Part shown: in pieces, positions 18,104 to 27,152 of the stretch
How positions within the stretch are numbered: the first letter of the stretch is position 1
Layout: the number at the start of each line of letters is the position of its first letter
Assembly (NCBI RefSeq): GCF_030341905.1
Contig: NZ_JATAAF010000001.1
Span: forward strand, 310,001 to 374,000
Source: Porticoccus sp. W117
GTDB lineage: Bacteria; Pseudomonadota; Gammaproteobacteria; Pseudomonadales; Porticoccaceae
Direction of reading: 5' to 3'
Length of the DNA: 64,000 nt
Notes under the pieces: generated by a model
Database searches by the model: none
What the model saw: only the letters and a program-made list of their open reading frames with translations
What the model was told of the DNA's origin: nothing
Made by a program: the position numbers and the translations under genes

Positions 18104-18969
18104 CCCCCCTGGCTCTCTCCCGACTCGAAGCCGGTTAAAAAATCCTTGATCGTCCCCCGGTAATTACGGCTTACCTTAACCCGCTCAGAACCGCGCAACT
18201 TTAAAAAATACTCACCTTTGGTGTGGGGAAGAATCTGTTCTATACAGTTCAGATTGACAATGGTGGAACGATGAATGCGCTTGAAAACGTCAGGATTTAG
18301 ATGATCCAACAGGTCTTTCAAGGTACTGCGCATAATATGCGTATCACCGGATGCATGGATGCACATGTAGTCTCCGGCGGCATCCACCCACTCGATATCC
18401 GCCTGTTCAATCAATGTCACCACACCCTGATCCTTGACGACAATGTGTGTATTCTGAATACCAGAATCCAGAGTGATTGAACGGTTTGCCAGAGACGTTT
18501 TTTGGTTAATTTGTTCCATGGCGTCAACAATGGCAGATTTGCCATTGCCATGATCGTTTGCACTGCCCCGGCGTTCCATACAGCGATCCACTGCCCGGGT
18601 CGCCCTTTCAAGGTCAATGGGCTTGAGAATGTAGTCCACCGCACAGACATCGAAGGCACTGAGCGCGTATTCGTCATAGGCAGTGACAAAAACAATCAGA
18701 GGCACAATGTCCGCCTGCAATTTGTTGATAACATCAAACCCATTTAAACCGGGCATCTGTATATCGAGAAACACAAGATCTGGCTGGTGTTCAATAATGG
18801 CATCCACAGCCTCACTACCATTGCGACACTCGGCAACAATATCGATAACTGACAAGTTGCCGAGATAGGAACGCAGCAGCTCAAGCGCCAGTGGCTCATC
18901 ATCCACAATAATGGTGCGCAATTTGCTCTCGGCATTCTGGCTTTCTGCAACCACAGGTGGGGTTTCCAT
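18100..18969 (-). CDS. LytTR-family response regulator
   Basis: A 289-residue response regulator. The receiver domain (about 18-130) has the acidic pair in IIVDDEPLALELL, the phospho-acceptor Asp at residue 69 in LVFLDIQMPGLNGFDV, and a later conserved Lys in DYILKPIDL. The LytTR DNA-binding domain is at about 180-280 (VDAAGDYMCIHASGD, FKRIHRSTIVNLNCIEQILP, LKLRGSERVKVSRNYR). LytTR domains bind pairs of short repeats with about one helical turn spacing. The gene follows the LytS-like kinase gene by two bases and overlaps glk by four bases. It probably controls the divergent MFS transporter gene and further parts of the locus. Confidence 0.92.
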   Translation of the reverse strand: METPPVVAESQNAESKLRTIIVDDEPLALELLRSYLGNLSVIDIVAECRNGSEAVDAIIEHQPDLVFLDIQMPGLNGFDVINKLQADIVPLIVFVTAYDEYALSAFDVCAVDYILKPIDLERATRAVDRCMERRGSANDHGNGKSAIVDAMEQINQKTSLANRSITLDSGIQNTHIVVKDQGVVTLIEQADIEWVDAAGDYMCIHASGDTHIMRSTLKDLLDHLNPDVFKRIHRSTIVNLNCIEQILPHTKGEYFLKLRGSERVKVSRNYRGTIKDFLTGFESGESQGG

Positions 18970-18971
18970 AG

Positions 18972-20120
18972 CTATACCAACTCCTCTGCAGAGGCTTCAT
19001 AGGGAATTTCGATGGTGGTTTGCAGGCCGCCGGAATCGCTGCTGCCCAGATCAAAACTGAAATCTTCTCCGTAAGCTATTTTCAGTCGATCCAATGTATT
19101 TTTTAAACCGATACCCCGGCCACCGGAGCGCTTTCCTCTGCTGCTTTCCACTGTTTTGTTGCTGCCGGTATCACTGAGCACGAGCCGCACTCGCTCGCCA
19201 GCCTTGCTGGCTCTGAAGCGAATGGCTCCACCATTGGGGCTCTTGGCAATGGCGTACTTCACTGAATTTTCAATCAGGGGCTGAAACAAAAGGCTTGGAA
19301 GCAGTGCATCCTCTACATCAGGGTCTACCTGAAAATCCAGATGCAAGCGCTCTTCAAAGCGGGTTTTTTCGATCTCCAGATAGAGCATCAGCGCATCAAT
19401 TTCCCTCCGCAAGGGGACTTTAAGGTCTGGATTGTTATCCAATGAATAACGCAGAAAACGGCTCAGCCTGACAATCACTCCGTTGGCCTGTTCGGCTTTA
19501 TTAAGTTGCACCAGAGAGCTAATGGCATTGAGCGTATTGAACAAAAAATGGGGATTCAGTTGGTAGCGCAGCATTTGCAACTGAGCTTCTTTGGCCGCTG
19601 ACTCGGCATTCAAACGCTTGATGTGCTCGGCCCCCACCAAGGCTTCAGCCTGTAATTTCATGTGATGTTCGGAGTCAAGCAGATAGAAGTAGCGGATACC
19701 GTGATACAGGGTGCTCCAGCATAAAAAGATAAAGATGGCGCCAAAGAACCAGCCACCAAAATCACTCCATACATTTTCCTCCTCTGTAATCCACATAAAT
19801 GACGCAATTCTGAACGCTGTCCACGCCAGGGCGACAACAAGCACAGCCAGCAAACCAACTACAATACGCACTGTAATAGGCAATTCCCAAATGGCATTAA
19901 AAATCAGGTGCAAAATAAGCGACAGCAGCGCAGCTATTACCGCCTGCAATAAATTGTGGCCGATATACGCCCAGGAGGTTTGCTCGTACCACAGGGTCAA
20001 GGTTGTAAACGTAACAAGGACGAAGCCGGCCCAAAAAACAATCTGCAAAACCCAGATGTAGTGGAAGCGGTTTTCAGCTCTCAGACGAGGTACAGCCTTT
20101 AATGGACTTTTCAAATGCAA
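18972..20120 (-). CDS. LytS/YehU-type sensor histidine kinase
   Basis: A 382-residue membrane kinase. Four hydrophobic segments occupy about residues 20-145, then a short linker helix (HMKLQAEALVGAEHIKRL) leads to the HisKA_7TM-independent LytS-type phospho-acceptor motif LNPHFLFNTLNAISSLVQLN and an HATPase domain ending with GRGIGLKNTLDRLKIAYGED. The absence of a large periplasmic domain suggests it senses a membrane or transport-related cue rather than binding a sugar outside. The start codon appears to be TTG, preceded by AAAGG in the coding direction. It is first in the operon lytS-lytR-glk. Confidence 0.9.
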   Translation of the reverse strand: MHLKSPLKAVPRLRAENRFHYIWVLQIVFWAGFVLVTFTTLTLWYEQTSWAYIGHNLLQAVIAALLSLILHLIFNAIWELPITVRIVVGLLAVLVVALAWTAFRIASFMWITEEENVWSDFGGWFFGAIFIFLCWSTLYHGIRYFYLLDSEHHMKLQAEALVGAEHIKRLNAESAAKEAQLQMLRYQLNPHFLFNTLNAISSLVQLNKAEQANGVIVRLSRFLRYSLDNNPDLKVPLRREIDALMLYLEIEKTRFEERLHLDFQVDPDVEDALLPSLLFQPLIENSVKYAIAKSPNGGAIRFRASKAGERVRLVLSDTGSNKTVESSRGKRSGGRGIGLKNTLDRLKIAYGEDFSFDLGSSDSGGLQTTIEIPYEASAEELV

Positions 20121-20141
20121 TTGCCTTTTGGTGTAAATACC

Positions 20142-20190
20142 TGGTTTGCAAAACCATACGCCATTTCGTGCCCATGTTTACCAAACATGG
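20142..20190. promoter_or_regulatory. Two GTTT-N3-AAAC dyads between the lytS-like gene and the MFS gene
   Basis: TGGTTTGCAAAACCA (20142-20156) and CCATGTTTACCAAACATGG (20172-20190) are separate perfect inverted repeats around the same core GTTT-N3-AAAC. Their centres are 32 bases apart, close to three helical turns, so a dimer pair could sit on one face of the DNA. They lie just upstream of the LytS operon start and about 150 bases from the MFS start. They may be operators of a sugar-responsive regulator. The LytTR regulator is one candidate, although LytTR sites are normally direct repeats. Confidence 0.5.
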
Positions 20191-20336
20191 CTAAGCAACA
20201 GAATAGTACACAAGAGCATCGAGTCATATTCAAAATCCAATCCATCTTATCCCACCAATTACCCTGTTCACCGCATCAATATTGTTCACAGGATACGCCA
20301 ACAGCAAAATTACCAGGATAAAAAAGGTCCACAACC

Positions 20337-21938
20337 GTGAATAACGATCAAAATCCAGAGAAAAAACCTGCCGACCGAACTTACAGCAAATCGTACGCTG
20401 CCTATGTAGCGCTGATTGTTGCTCTGGGTGGTTTTTTGATGGGTTTTGATGCCTCCGTTATTTCCGGCGTGGTTCGGTTTATTGAACCGGAGTTTAACCT
20501 CAGCAAAATCGAACTGGGCTGGGCCGTTGCCTCTCTGACACTTACCGCCACACTGGGCATGATGGTCAGTGGCCTTGCCAGTGATCGCTGGGGCAGAAAA
20601 ACCGTACTGAAATACGCAGCATTGTTATTTTTTATTTCGGCGTTGGCATCGGCGTTGGCAAATTCGTTTGTCACTTTGGTGATAGCCCGCATGATCGGCG
20701 GCTTCGGCGTGGGTGCTGCATTGATCATCGCCCCCATGTACATTGCAGAAATTGCCCCGCCAAAACTGCGCGGGCGCATGGTGTCATTCAACCAACTGAA
20801 TATTGTGATTGGCATTTCCACCGCATTTTTTACCAATTATCTGATTCTCAAGCTCGGGCAGTCTGAATCTCAGCTGGCAACCACCCTGAATATGGGGCAA
20901 TGGAACTGGCGCTGGATGCTTGGCATAGAGGCCCTGCCCGCCATTGTGTATTTCGGTCTGTTGTTCTTTGTACCGGAAAGCCCCCGCTGGCTAATTATGC
21001 AAAAGCAAGAGAAAAAAGCCCTTGGAATTTTTGCGCGCATAGCTGGCCCCGAAGCGGCAAGCTCCATTGTGGAGACCACCAGAAATAGCATTCTGTCCGA
21101 CACTAAGCCGCAGAAACGCTCGTTTTCAGAACTGCTCCATCCCTCTCTTCGCCTGGTTATGATCCTGGGCATTTCAATCGCCATATTGCAGCAGATCACT
21201 GGTATAAACGCAGTTTTCTTCTACGCCCCAATGATCTTTGAACAGTCGGGAATCGGTACAGACGCCTCCTTTATGCAAGCCATATTGGTGGGTCTCACCA
21301 ACCTTGCATTCACTATTCTGGCCATTCTTCTGGTGGACAAGTTGGGCCGGAAGCCGCTGCTTGTTTGGGGCCTTTCGGGTATAGCCGTATTTATGTGCCT
21401 GCTGGCTTATGGTTTTCATACCGCTACCTATGTGTTGTCTGAGCAAGCGATACAAAGCCTGCCGGAGCAAATTGTTCATCAAGTAGCTCATTTGAATGGC
21501 GTTATCCACGGCGATGACATCAGCTTTAAAGCGGCCATCCTTCAAGCTCTGGGGGATGAACTGGCGAAAATCCATGAGCCCCAATTGATGGCTCTGGCTA
21601 CTCAAATCAATTCACAGCTGATACTGATTGCCATACTGGGCTTTGTCGCCAGCTTTGCCATTTCCATTGGGCCTGTTATGTGGGTGCTGTTCTCTGAGCT
21701 GTTTCCCAACAGAATTCGCGCCTTGGCCATTTCTCTGGTGGGTTTAATCAACTCAGCGGTCAGCTTTCTGGTACAACTTGTCTTTCCATGGAAATTGGCC
21801 ATTCTGGGAGCATCAATCACATTCCTGGCTTACGGGGTATTTGCGTTCATCGGCCTTATTCTGATTATAAAAATACTTCCAGAAACGAAAGATAAGTCTC
21901 TGGAAGAATTGGAAAAATCACTGATTTTAAAAAGTTGA
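20337..21938 (+). CDS. Sugar porter family MFS transporter
   Basis: A 533-residue inner-membrane symporter with 12 predicted membrane helices and the sugar-porter signatures: SDRWGRKTVLKYA after TM2, FFVPESPRWLIM between the halves, LLVDKLGRKPLL in the second half, and PETKDKSLEEL near the end. It resembles H+-coupled glucose or xylose porters. An insert of about 60 residues (ATYVLSEQAIQSLPEQIVHQ onwards) sits between TM9 and TM10. It is divergent from lytS-lytR-glk, so probable glucose or glucoside import is paired with glucose phosphorylation and sensing. It is followed 233 bases later by a TonB-dependent receptor in the same direction. Confidence 0.9.
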   Translation: MNNDQNPEKKPADRTYSKSYAAYVALIVALGGFLMGFDASVISGVVRFIEPEFNLSKIELGWAVASLTLTATLGMMVSGLASDRWGRKTVLKYAALLFFISALASALANSFVTLVIARMIGGFGVGAALIIAPMYIAEIAPPKLRGRMVSFNQLNIVIGISTAFFTNYLILKLGQSESQLATTLNMGQWNWRWMLGIEALPAIVYFGLLFFVPESPRWLIMQKQEKKALGIFARIAGPEAASSIVETTRNSILSDTKPQKRSFSELLHPSLRLVMILGISIAILQQITGINAVFFYAPMIFEQSGIGTDASFMQAILVGLTNLAFTILAILLVDKLGRKPLLVWGLSGIAVFMCLLAYGFHTATYVLSEQAIQSLPEQIVHQVAHLNGVIHGDDISFKAAILQALGDELAKIHEPQLMALATQINSQLILIAILGFVASFAISIGPVMWVLFSELFPNRIRALAISLVGLINSAVSFLVQLVFPWKLAILGASITFLAYGVFAFIGLILIIKILPETKDKSLEELEKSLILKS

Positions 21939-22115
21939 TATAGAAATTTTCGTCAGCTTAGTTTTCATAAAAAAAATAACTTAAATACCATTCAGCGCTT
22001 CTATGCGCTTTAACTTCTGCCTATTTTCCAACTTCATACCGCTTTATCGCACGCAGGAGACGACTTAACGCAAACCTGTAGAGGGTGTTCCTGGCCTGTC
22101 GTAGAGTGTAAACCA

Positions 22116-22147
22116 GTAAATTTCCATCAATGTAAAGTTCCATCAAT
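22116..22147 (+). promoter_or_regulatory. Tandem 16-bp direct repeat upstream of the TonB-dependent receptor
   Basis: GTAAATTTCCATCAAT is followed at once by GTAAAGTTCCATCAAT, a single-base difference. It ends 24 bases before the receptor start and so overlaps the expected transcription or translation start region. It may be a regulator site or a simple duplication; the rest of the 233-base gap shows nothing clear. Confidence 0.45.
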
Positions 22148-22171
22148 AATTATTTACTAAGAGGGTATGCC

Positions 22172-24997
22172 GTGTTTGATAACAAAGTTAAGCTCAACAC
22201 AACCATTCTGCCTGTAGTCGCCATGCTATCGCCGCTCAGTGTGGCGGAAGAAAGCGAAGGGAAAGACGGCAAATCCGTTATGGAAGAAATCGTTGTTACG
22301 GTTGAACGGCGCGAACAATCTCTACAAGACTATGCCGGCACCGCCGCACAAATCAGCGGGGAAGACCTCAAACAACTGGGCGTGGCCACCATCGAAGATA
22401 TCGACGCGTCCATTCCTGGCCTGTCCATCTCCAACAATCAGGGCAATATTGAGGTGTACATTCGCGGTATTGGCTCCTCCAATAACACCGAACTGGGTGA
22501 CCCAGCAGCAGCCACCCACTTGGACGGTGTTTACATTCCTCGCCCCGCCGGCATCGGCGCATCGTTCTTCGATATTCAACGGGTGGAAGTGAACGTGGGG
22601 CCACAGGGTACCCTGCGTGGCCGTAACGCCACAGCGGGAACCGTAAATATCATTCCCTGGTCTCCAGGTATCGGCAATACCGACGGCGCAGTCGATCTAT
22701 CTTTCGGTAATTTTGGTGAACAACGCCTTGAAGGTGTCGCCAACATCGCATTAACCGATAATTCTGCCCTCCGGGTTGCCGGCTTTGTTAGCGAGCACGA
22801 TAGCTACTACAGCAACATATCTCCAACCAGTGATGAACTGGGTTTGGACGTACCAGTGGCAGAAAGCGAAGGCATAGGTGTTGCAGAAGCCGCGGATGAC
22901 GAAGGTGTGCGCATTTCCTACCTGTATAAGCCAACGGATCAATGGGACATGCAACTCACCTACGACCGAGTTGAGCAAAAAGGTACTGGTTATACCGGTT
23001 CTAACTACGCCAACCTGTTGGGCAACGGTATTGACCCGGACAGCATTAGCAATCCCAGAGCGGTATTTGGCCGTGCATTTACCCCCGAAGAAGATACTTC
23101 TCACTGGGGTTTAAAAGGCCGAGTGAAGTACAGTGCCGATAACTTCGATGTGGAATACACCGTTTCCCGTCGTCACCTGATCTACGATTACGAATTCGGC
23201 GGCGCGGCCCTGTCACCGTTCTACCCCGGTGCACTGGATACCTTGCGCAACGACACACCTCCTATTGGAGCCACGCCCTTTAGTGAGACTTTCGATAATT
23301 TCGCCCGGGTGAAATTTATTACAGATTCCGAATCTGATATTCACGAGCTGCGCTTTTCCGGCGATGGTATCGGCTCAGCGAAAGGCTATTGGTCTGCAGG
23401 CGTATTCTACTTTGAAGAATCACAACGAACCTTTTTGGGCGCCACGGCAGACCGCAACGCGTTCTTTGCCGGTAACGAATTTAACCAGACGACTGATACG
23501 GAAAGTATTTCTTACTACACCGATGCCACTTGGGAAATTAGTGAAAAAGTACGTCTGACCGGTGGCTTGCGTTACACATCCGATGAAAAACAACGCTTTG
23601 GCGTAAATGCCCGTTATGTGTTCTTCCAGGGCGTAGAAGGTTTCCAGCTCGGAGCCAGTGCGTTTGGTACAGAAGGGTTTGAGTTTAACGGATTTGATCG
23701 CACCATTTTTAACCCGGACACCGATGGCGACGGTTTGGTGACCAGTAACGAATCCATCGACTTCTTCCTGGACGGCGTTCGCACCTTCGGTGCTCGCGAT
23801 GGGCTGGGCGATATCCTCGCCAATGGCGAAGTACCCGGCGGCGGCGGCGGTGATGTCACTAATCTACCTCTCTGCCCTGATTTATTAGTATCCGCAACGG
23901 GCTGCCCCACAGCTGGCGGCTTTGTAGACGGCATATTCGCGGGCAATGCAGATCGCCTGTCGTTCATTGTTCCCGGTAACGACATCGCTTTGCAAAACGG
24001 CCGCGTAGAAAACGAATTTGTAGACTGGCGCATCCGACTGGAAATGGATGTTTTCGAAGATAGTCTGCTCTACGGCTTGGTGGCCACCGGCCACAAATCC
24101 GGCGGTTTTAATGACAACCTGTCAGGCACCGAAGGTGTAGTTACCCCCAACCCAGCCGGTGGCGCGCCCCGTGCGTTTGATACCGACACCTTGGCACCCA
24201 CCTACGATGAAGAAAAGGTGACTCTGTACGAAGTGGGTTTGAAAAACGCCTTTACTCTGGGTGACATTCCCGCCACATTCAACGCCACAGCGTTCTACTA
24301 CGACTACAAAGATCTGCAGTTGAACACTCTGGTTTCCAGCCTGCAAATCCTTAACTTTGAAGGCTTTGATGTTTCAATGCTCAGCGATGCCGAGCTGGAA
24401 GCACTGGGCGGCAACGTAGTGAACTTTACCTTTAACGCCTCCAATGCAGAAATCAAAGGCGCGCAATTTGAAGGTGGATTTGACTTCCCGGGCGAATGGA
24501 ACTTCCGTTATAACTTGCTGTACATCGACACAGAAGTGAAGGACTCCGTCGAAGTAAGCGACAGCCGCTTCCAGGCAGACGTATCTCCGCTGGACGCGGT
24601 AAACGTTTCCATCGAAGGCAACGAATTGCCCCGCACTCCCAATCTGCAATTCAACGCCTCCCTGTCCAAGGCATATGTTACCAACTACGGTCAATTTGAT
24701 GGTGTGTTGTCCGCTGGCTACCGTTCCGATCAGCACTTGACCATATTCAATGGCATAGACTTCCGTTTCCCCGACGACCCCAGAGGTCGACTGGATGACG
24801 AAATTGAAGGCTACTGGACACTGGATTTCGGACTGGGCTTTTCCTACGGATTTGACAACAAGTATCGTGCAGAGCTTTACGTCAACAACGTCACCGATGA
24901 GCAAAAAGAGCAGGCTATTATCATCACCGAATTTGATAACACCCGCTTCTTCTCACGGCCACGCACCTACGGACTGCGCTTTAGAGCTCTGTTCTAA
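22172..24997 (+). CDS. TonB-dependent outer-membrane receptor
   Basis: A 941-residue outer-membrane transporter that imports large substrates using energy from TonB. The plug domain (about 35-165) has a TonB-box-like MEEIVVTVERREQSLQDYAG, IPGLSISNNQGNIEVYIRGI and VEVNVGPQGTLRGRNATAGT. The rest is a 22-strand beta-barrel, which ends with RPRTYGLRFRALF and a C-terminal Phe as outer-membrane insertion requires. A Ca-binding-like DTDGDGLV is in an outer loop. The N-terminal signal is short and not typical. GTG start at 22172 has an AAGAGGG ribosome-binding site. Given the neighbours, the substrate is probably a beta-glucan oligosaccharide; siderophore uptake is less likely because no iron genes adjoin. 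Confidence 0.9.
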   Translation: MFDNKVKLNTTILPVVAMLSPLSVAEESEGKDGKSVMEEIVVTVERREQSLQDYAGTAAQISGEDLKQLGVATIEDIDASIPGLSISNNQGNIEVYIRGIGSSNNTELGDPAAATHLDGVYIPRPAGIGASFFDIQRVEVNVGPQGTLRGRNATAGTVNIIPWSPGIGNTDGAVDLSFGNFGEQRLEGVANIALTDNSALRVAGFVSEHDSYYSNISPTSDELGLDVPVAESEGIGVAEAADDEGVRISYLYKPTDQWDMQLTYDRVEQKGTGYTGSNYANLLGNGIDPDSISNPRAVFGRAFTPEEDTSHWGLKGRVKYSADNFDVEYTVSRRHLIYDYEFGGAALSPFYPGALDTLRNDTPPIGATPFSETFDNFARVKFITDSESDIHELRFSGDGIGSAKGYWSAGVFYFEESQRTFLGATADRNAFFAGNEFNQTTDTESISYYTDATWEISEKVRLTGGLRYTSDEKQRFGVNARYVFFQGVEGFQLGASAFGTEGFEFNGFDRTIFNPDTDGDGLVTSNESIDFFLDGVRTFGARDGLGDILANGEVPGGGGGDVTNLPLCPDLLVSATGCPTAGGFVDGIFAGNADRLSFIVPGNDIALQNGRVENEFVDWRIRLEMDVFEDSLLYGLVATGHKSGGFNDNLSGTEGVVTPNPAGGAPRAFDTDTLAPTYDEEKVTLYEVGLKNAFTLGDIPATFNATAFYYDYKDLQLNTLVSSLQILNFEGFDVSMLSDAELEALGGNVVNFTFNASNAEIKGAQFEGGFDFPGEWNFRYNLLYIDTEVKDSVEVSDSRFQADVSPLDAVNVSIEGNELPRTPNLQFNASLSKAYVTNYGQFDGVLSAGYRSDQHLTIFNGIDFRFPDDPRGRLDDEIEGYWTLDFGLGFSYGFDNKYRAELYVNNVTDEQKEQAIIITEFDNTRFFSRPRTYGLRFRALF

Positions 24998-25024
24998 ACA
25001 TACAAACCAATCTACCCCCATACT

Positions 25025-25050
25025 TACGCAGCCTTCGGGCTGCGTTTTTT
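25025..25050 (+). terminator. Intrinsic terminator after the TonB-dependent receptor
   Basis: ACGCAGCC, TTCG loop, GGCTGCGT then six T. A compact hairpin 28 bases after the stop codon. Confidence 0.92.
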
Positions 25051-25114
25051 ATGGGCGATCTTAAATGCTTTCATTCTGATTGCAGTGAAGAATCTGCAAT
25101 ATTTTAGAGCGATT

Positions 25115-25158
25115 GGTGGATTACGCTGCGCTAATCCACCCTACGGCTTTTGGCGTAG
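25115..25158. repeat. Dispersed intergenic dyad (GGTGGATTACGCTGCGC type)
   Basis: GGTGGATTA and TAATCCACC flank CGCTGCGC, followed by a second small dyad CTACG...CGTAG. This is a common dispersed repeat in gammaproteobacterial intergenic regions. It lies in the 297-base gap between the receptor and the first GH3 gene; the remaining part of that gap shows a fragment GATCGCCGCGCTGCGG that resembles one arm of the 90-bp repeat at 10213. Confidence 0.7.
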
Positions 25159-25294
25159 TCAATGGAAACATTGAACGGTTAACTTGAAGATATGAAGATC
25201 GCCGCGCTGCGGTAACGGAGATTGTACCCAATACAAAAAAGTGCTGCTTCAAAGAGACAGCATCTCAGGAAACTAGAATTTTTCAGAAAGCTGG

Positions 25295-27106
25295 TTACTG
25301 GTAATTCAAACCATACCCATAAGGAAACAACTCATCGTCTATCCCCGCATCTGCTGATACTTTCTCCGGCCAGGAAAAACTTAACCGGCCCTGGAAGTCA
25401 TAATCACCAAATAACACATCGGCCACCCCCTGCCCTTCTGAGCCAGGCAACCAGGCGGCAACAAAGCTGGTTGAGTCATCCAGCTCCCGATTGACCACCA
25501 AAGGTCGACCAGAAACCAGAACCGTAACCACTGGAATGCCTTTGCTGGCTATACGCTGGATTGTGGCCAGGTCTTCCGGGTGCAATTGGGCCAACTCCAG
25601 AGTGTGACCATAAGGCTCCAATACTTTCATTAACCCCTTGATCTGGGAGCCAGCTTCCACAATCACATCATTGCCATCGCGGATATCACCCATCCCTTCT
25701 GCGTAGGGCAATTCACCGATAACAACAATGGCAACATCGTGTTTTTCCGGATCAGCATCACGGCCATCTTCACTCAACGTTGCACTGGGGCTTTGTTGAT
25801 GAATACCTTCCCAAATGGAGGTGCCACCCTCGATGGTTTCGTTATCCAGGGCACCCTGCCAGGCAACGGTAAAGCCGCCGCACTGATGGCCTCGGTTGTG
25901 AGCATTTTTCCCCGCCACCAGAATATTGGCTTGCTTATTCAGAGGCAGAAGATCACTGTCATTTTTCAGCAGCACCAGAGATTTGCGCACCGCCTCACGG
26001 GCAATGTCGCGATGCTCAGAGCCACCAAAACATTCATGGTTCGACCAGGGGCGTTCAACGGGACGCGGCCGCTCAAACAAGCCGCAGGCAAACTTCACCG
26101 TCAGGATACGCCGCACTGCATCATCAATGCGACTCATTGGCACGGTGCCATCTTGGACGTGCCTTTTCAGATGGCGGAGGAAAGGTTGCCATTCCTCCGA
26201 CACCATAAACATATCAATGCCAGCGTTGACACCCTTGCCGACCGCATCAAAGTAATCTTCCGAAAGGTAGTCAATACCATCCCAGTCAGAAATCACAAAT
26301 CCTTGAAAACCCATTTCGTCTTTCAACAAGTCGCTGATCAGGTAGCGATGGCCGTGGCACTTATCTCCGTTCCAACTGTTAAACGAAGCCATGATGGTCA
26401 TAACGCCGGCATCGATTGCCGCATAATAGGGCTCGATATGGGTACGCTTGAGTTCGTCAAAACTCAACGCAGTATCGCCTTGATCAATACCGTGGGTTGT
26501 ACCGCCATCCCCTACCCAGTGTTTAACACAGGCCACCACACAGTCATCATGGCTATCACTTTGCAGGCCGTTAACGAACTTTTCAGCGTAACTGCCGACA
26601 ATGGTATTTTCTTCCGAATAACTCTCGTAGGTGCGACCCCAACGCTTGTCTCTGGCTACCGCCAAGGTGGGTGCAAACGTCCACTCAACCCCAGTGGCAA
26701 GAATTTCCCGCGCTGTAGCCTGGGCAATTCGCTGCAACAGTTCCGGATCGTTGGCAGCTCCCAAACCAATGTTATGGGGGAACACGGTTGCTCCCAGCAC
26801 ATTGTTATTGCCGTGAATGGCATCGACACCATAAATAATCGGTATCGCCAGGTGCTCGTCACTCTGCTCCATGGAAGCAGCCCAGTAAGCGTCATTCATA
26901 CGCACCCAATCGTCCGGGCGATTATCACCTGGGCAGGAGCCACCGCCACTGAGAACTGACCCCAAGTGGTAGTTTTTTACGTCTTCCGGTGTGCAGGACA
27001 TTCGCTCTGTCTGGGTCATCTGGCCAATTTTTTGATCCAGATTCATCTGTAACAGCAGTGCCTCGACACGAGCTTTAATTTCCGGGTTAGCGAGCGATTT
27101 CTCCAT
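25295..27106 (-). CDS. GH3 beta-glucosidase-type enzyme, two-domain, no signal peptide
   Basis: About 603 residues. It matches GH3 enzymes from the start (ALLLQMNLDQKIGQMTQTER). The substrate-binding region has GVDAIHGNNNVLGATVFPHN and APTLAVARDKRWGRTYESYS, and the catalytic nucleophile Asp lies in GFVISDWDGIDY. The second (alpha/beta sandwich) domain ends at FSWPEKV...YGYGLNYQ, and there is no C-terminal FnIII domain, so the protein is shorter than BglX-type members. No signal peptide is seen, so it should act in the cytoplasm on imported oligosaccharides, unless a non-classical route exists. I chose ATG 27106 (AGG six bases upstream); TTG 27112 is possible. It is last of three leftward glycosidase genes. 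Confidence 0.92.
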   Translation of the reverse strand: MEKSLANPEIKARVEALLLQMNLDQKIGQMTQTERMSCTPEDVKNYHLGSVLSGGGSCPGDNRPDDWVRMNDAYWAASMEQSDEHLAIPIIYGVDAIHGNNNVLGATVFPHNIGLGAANDPELLQRIAQATAREILATGVEWTFAPTLAVARDKRWGRTYESYSEENTIVGSYAEKFVNGLQSDSHDDCVVACVKHWVGDGGTTHGIDQGDTALSFDELKRTHIEPYYAAIDAGVMTIMASFNSWNGDKCHGHRYLISDLLKDEMGFQGFVISDWDGIDYLSEDYFDAVGKGVNAGIDMFMVSEEWQPFLRHLKRHVQDGTVPMSRIDDAVRRILTVKFACGLFERPRPVERPWSNHECFGGSEHRDIAREAVRKSLVLLKNDSDLLPLNKQANILVAGKNAHNRGHQCGGFTVAWQGALDNETIEGGTSIWEGIHQQSPSATLSEDGRDADPEKHDVAIVVIGELPYAEGMGDIRDGNDVIVEAGSQIKGLMKVLEPYGHTLELAQLHPEDLATIQRIASKGIPVVTVLVSGRPLVVNRELDDSTSFVAAWLPGSEGQGVADVLFGDYDFQGRLSFSWPEKVSADAGIDDELFPYGYGLNYQ

Positions 27107-27152
27107 GATCAACCTATAAATCTCAGTGGCGTTTCCATAATGCGTTCACACA

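Noticed and set aside
25739-26959. 406-codon open frame antisense to the first GH3 gene
   Set aside because: The GH3 motifs on the other strand are complete, and this frame shows no homology that I recognise.
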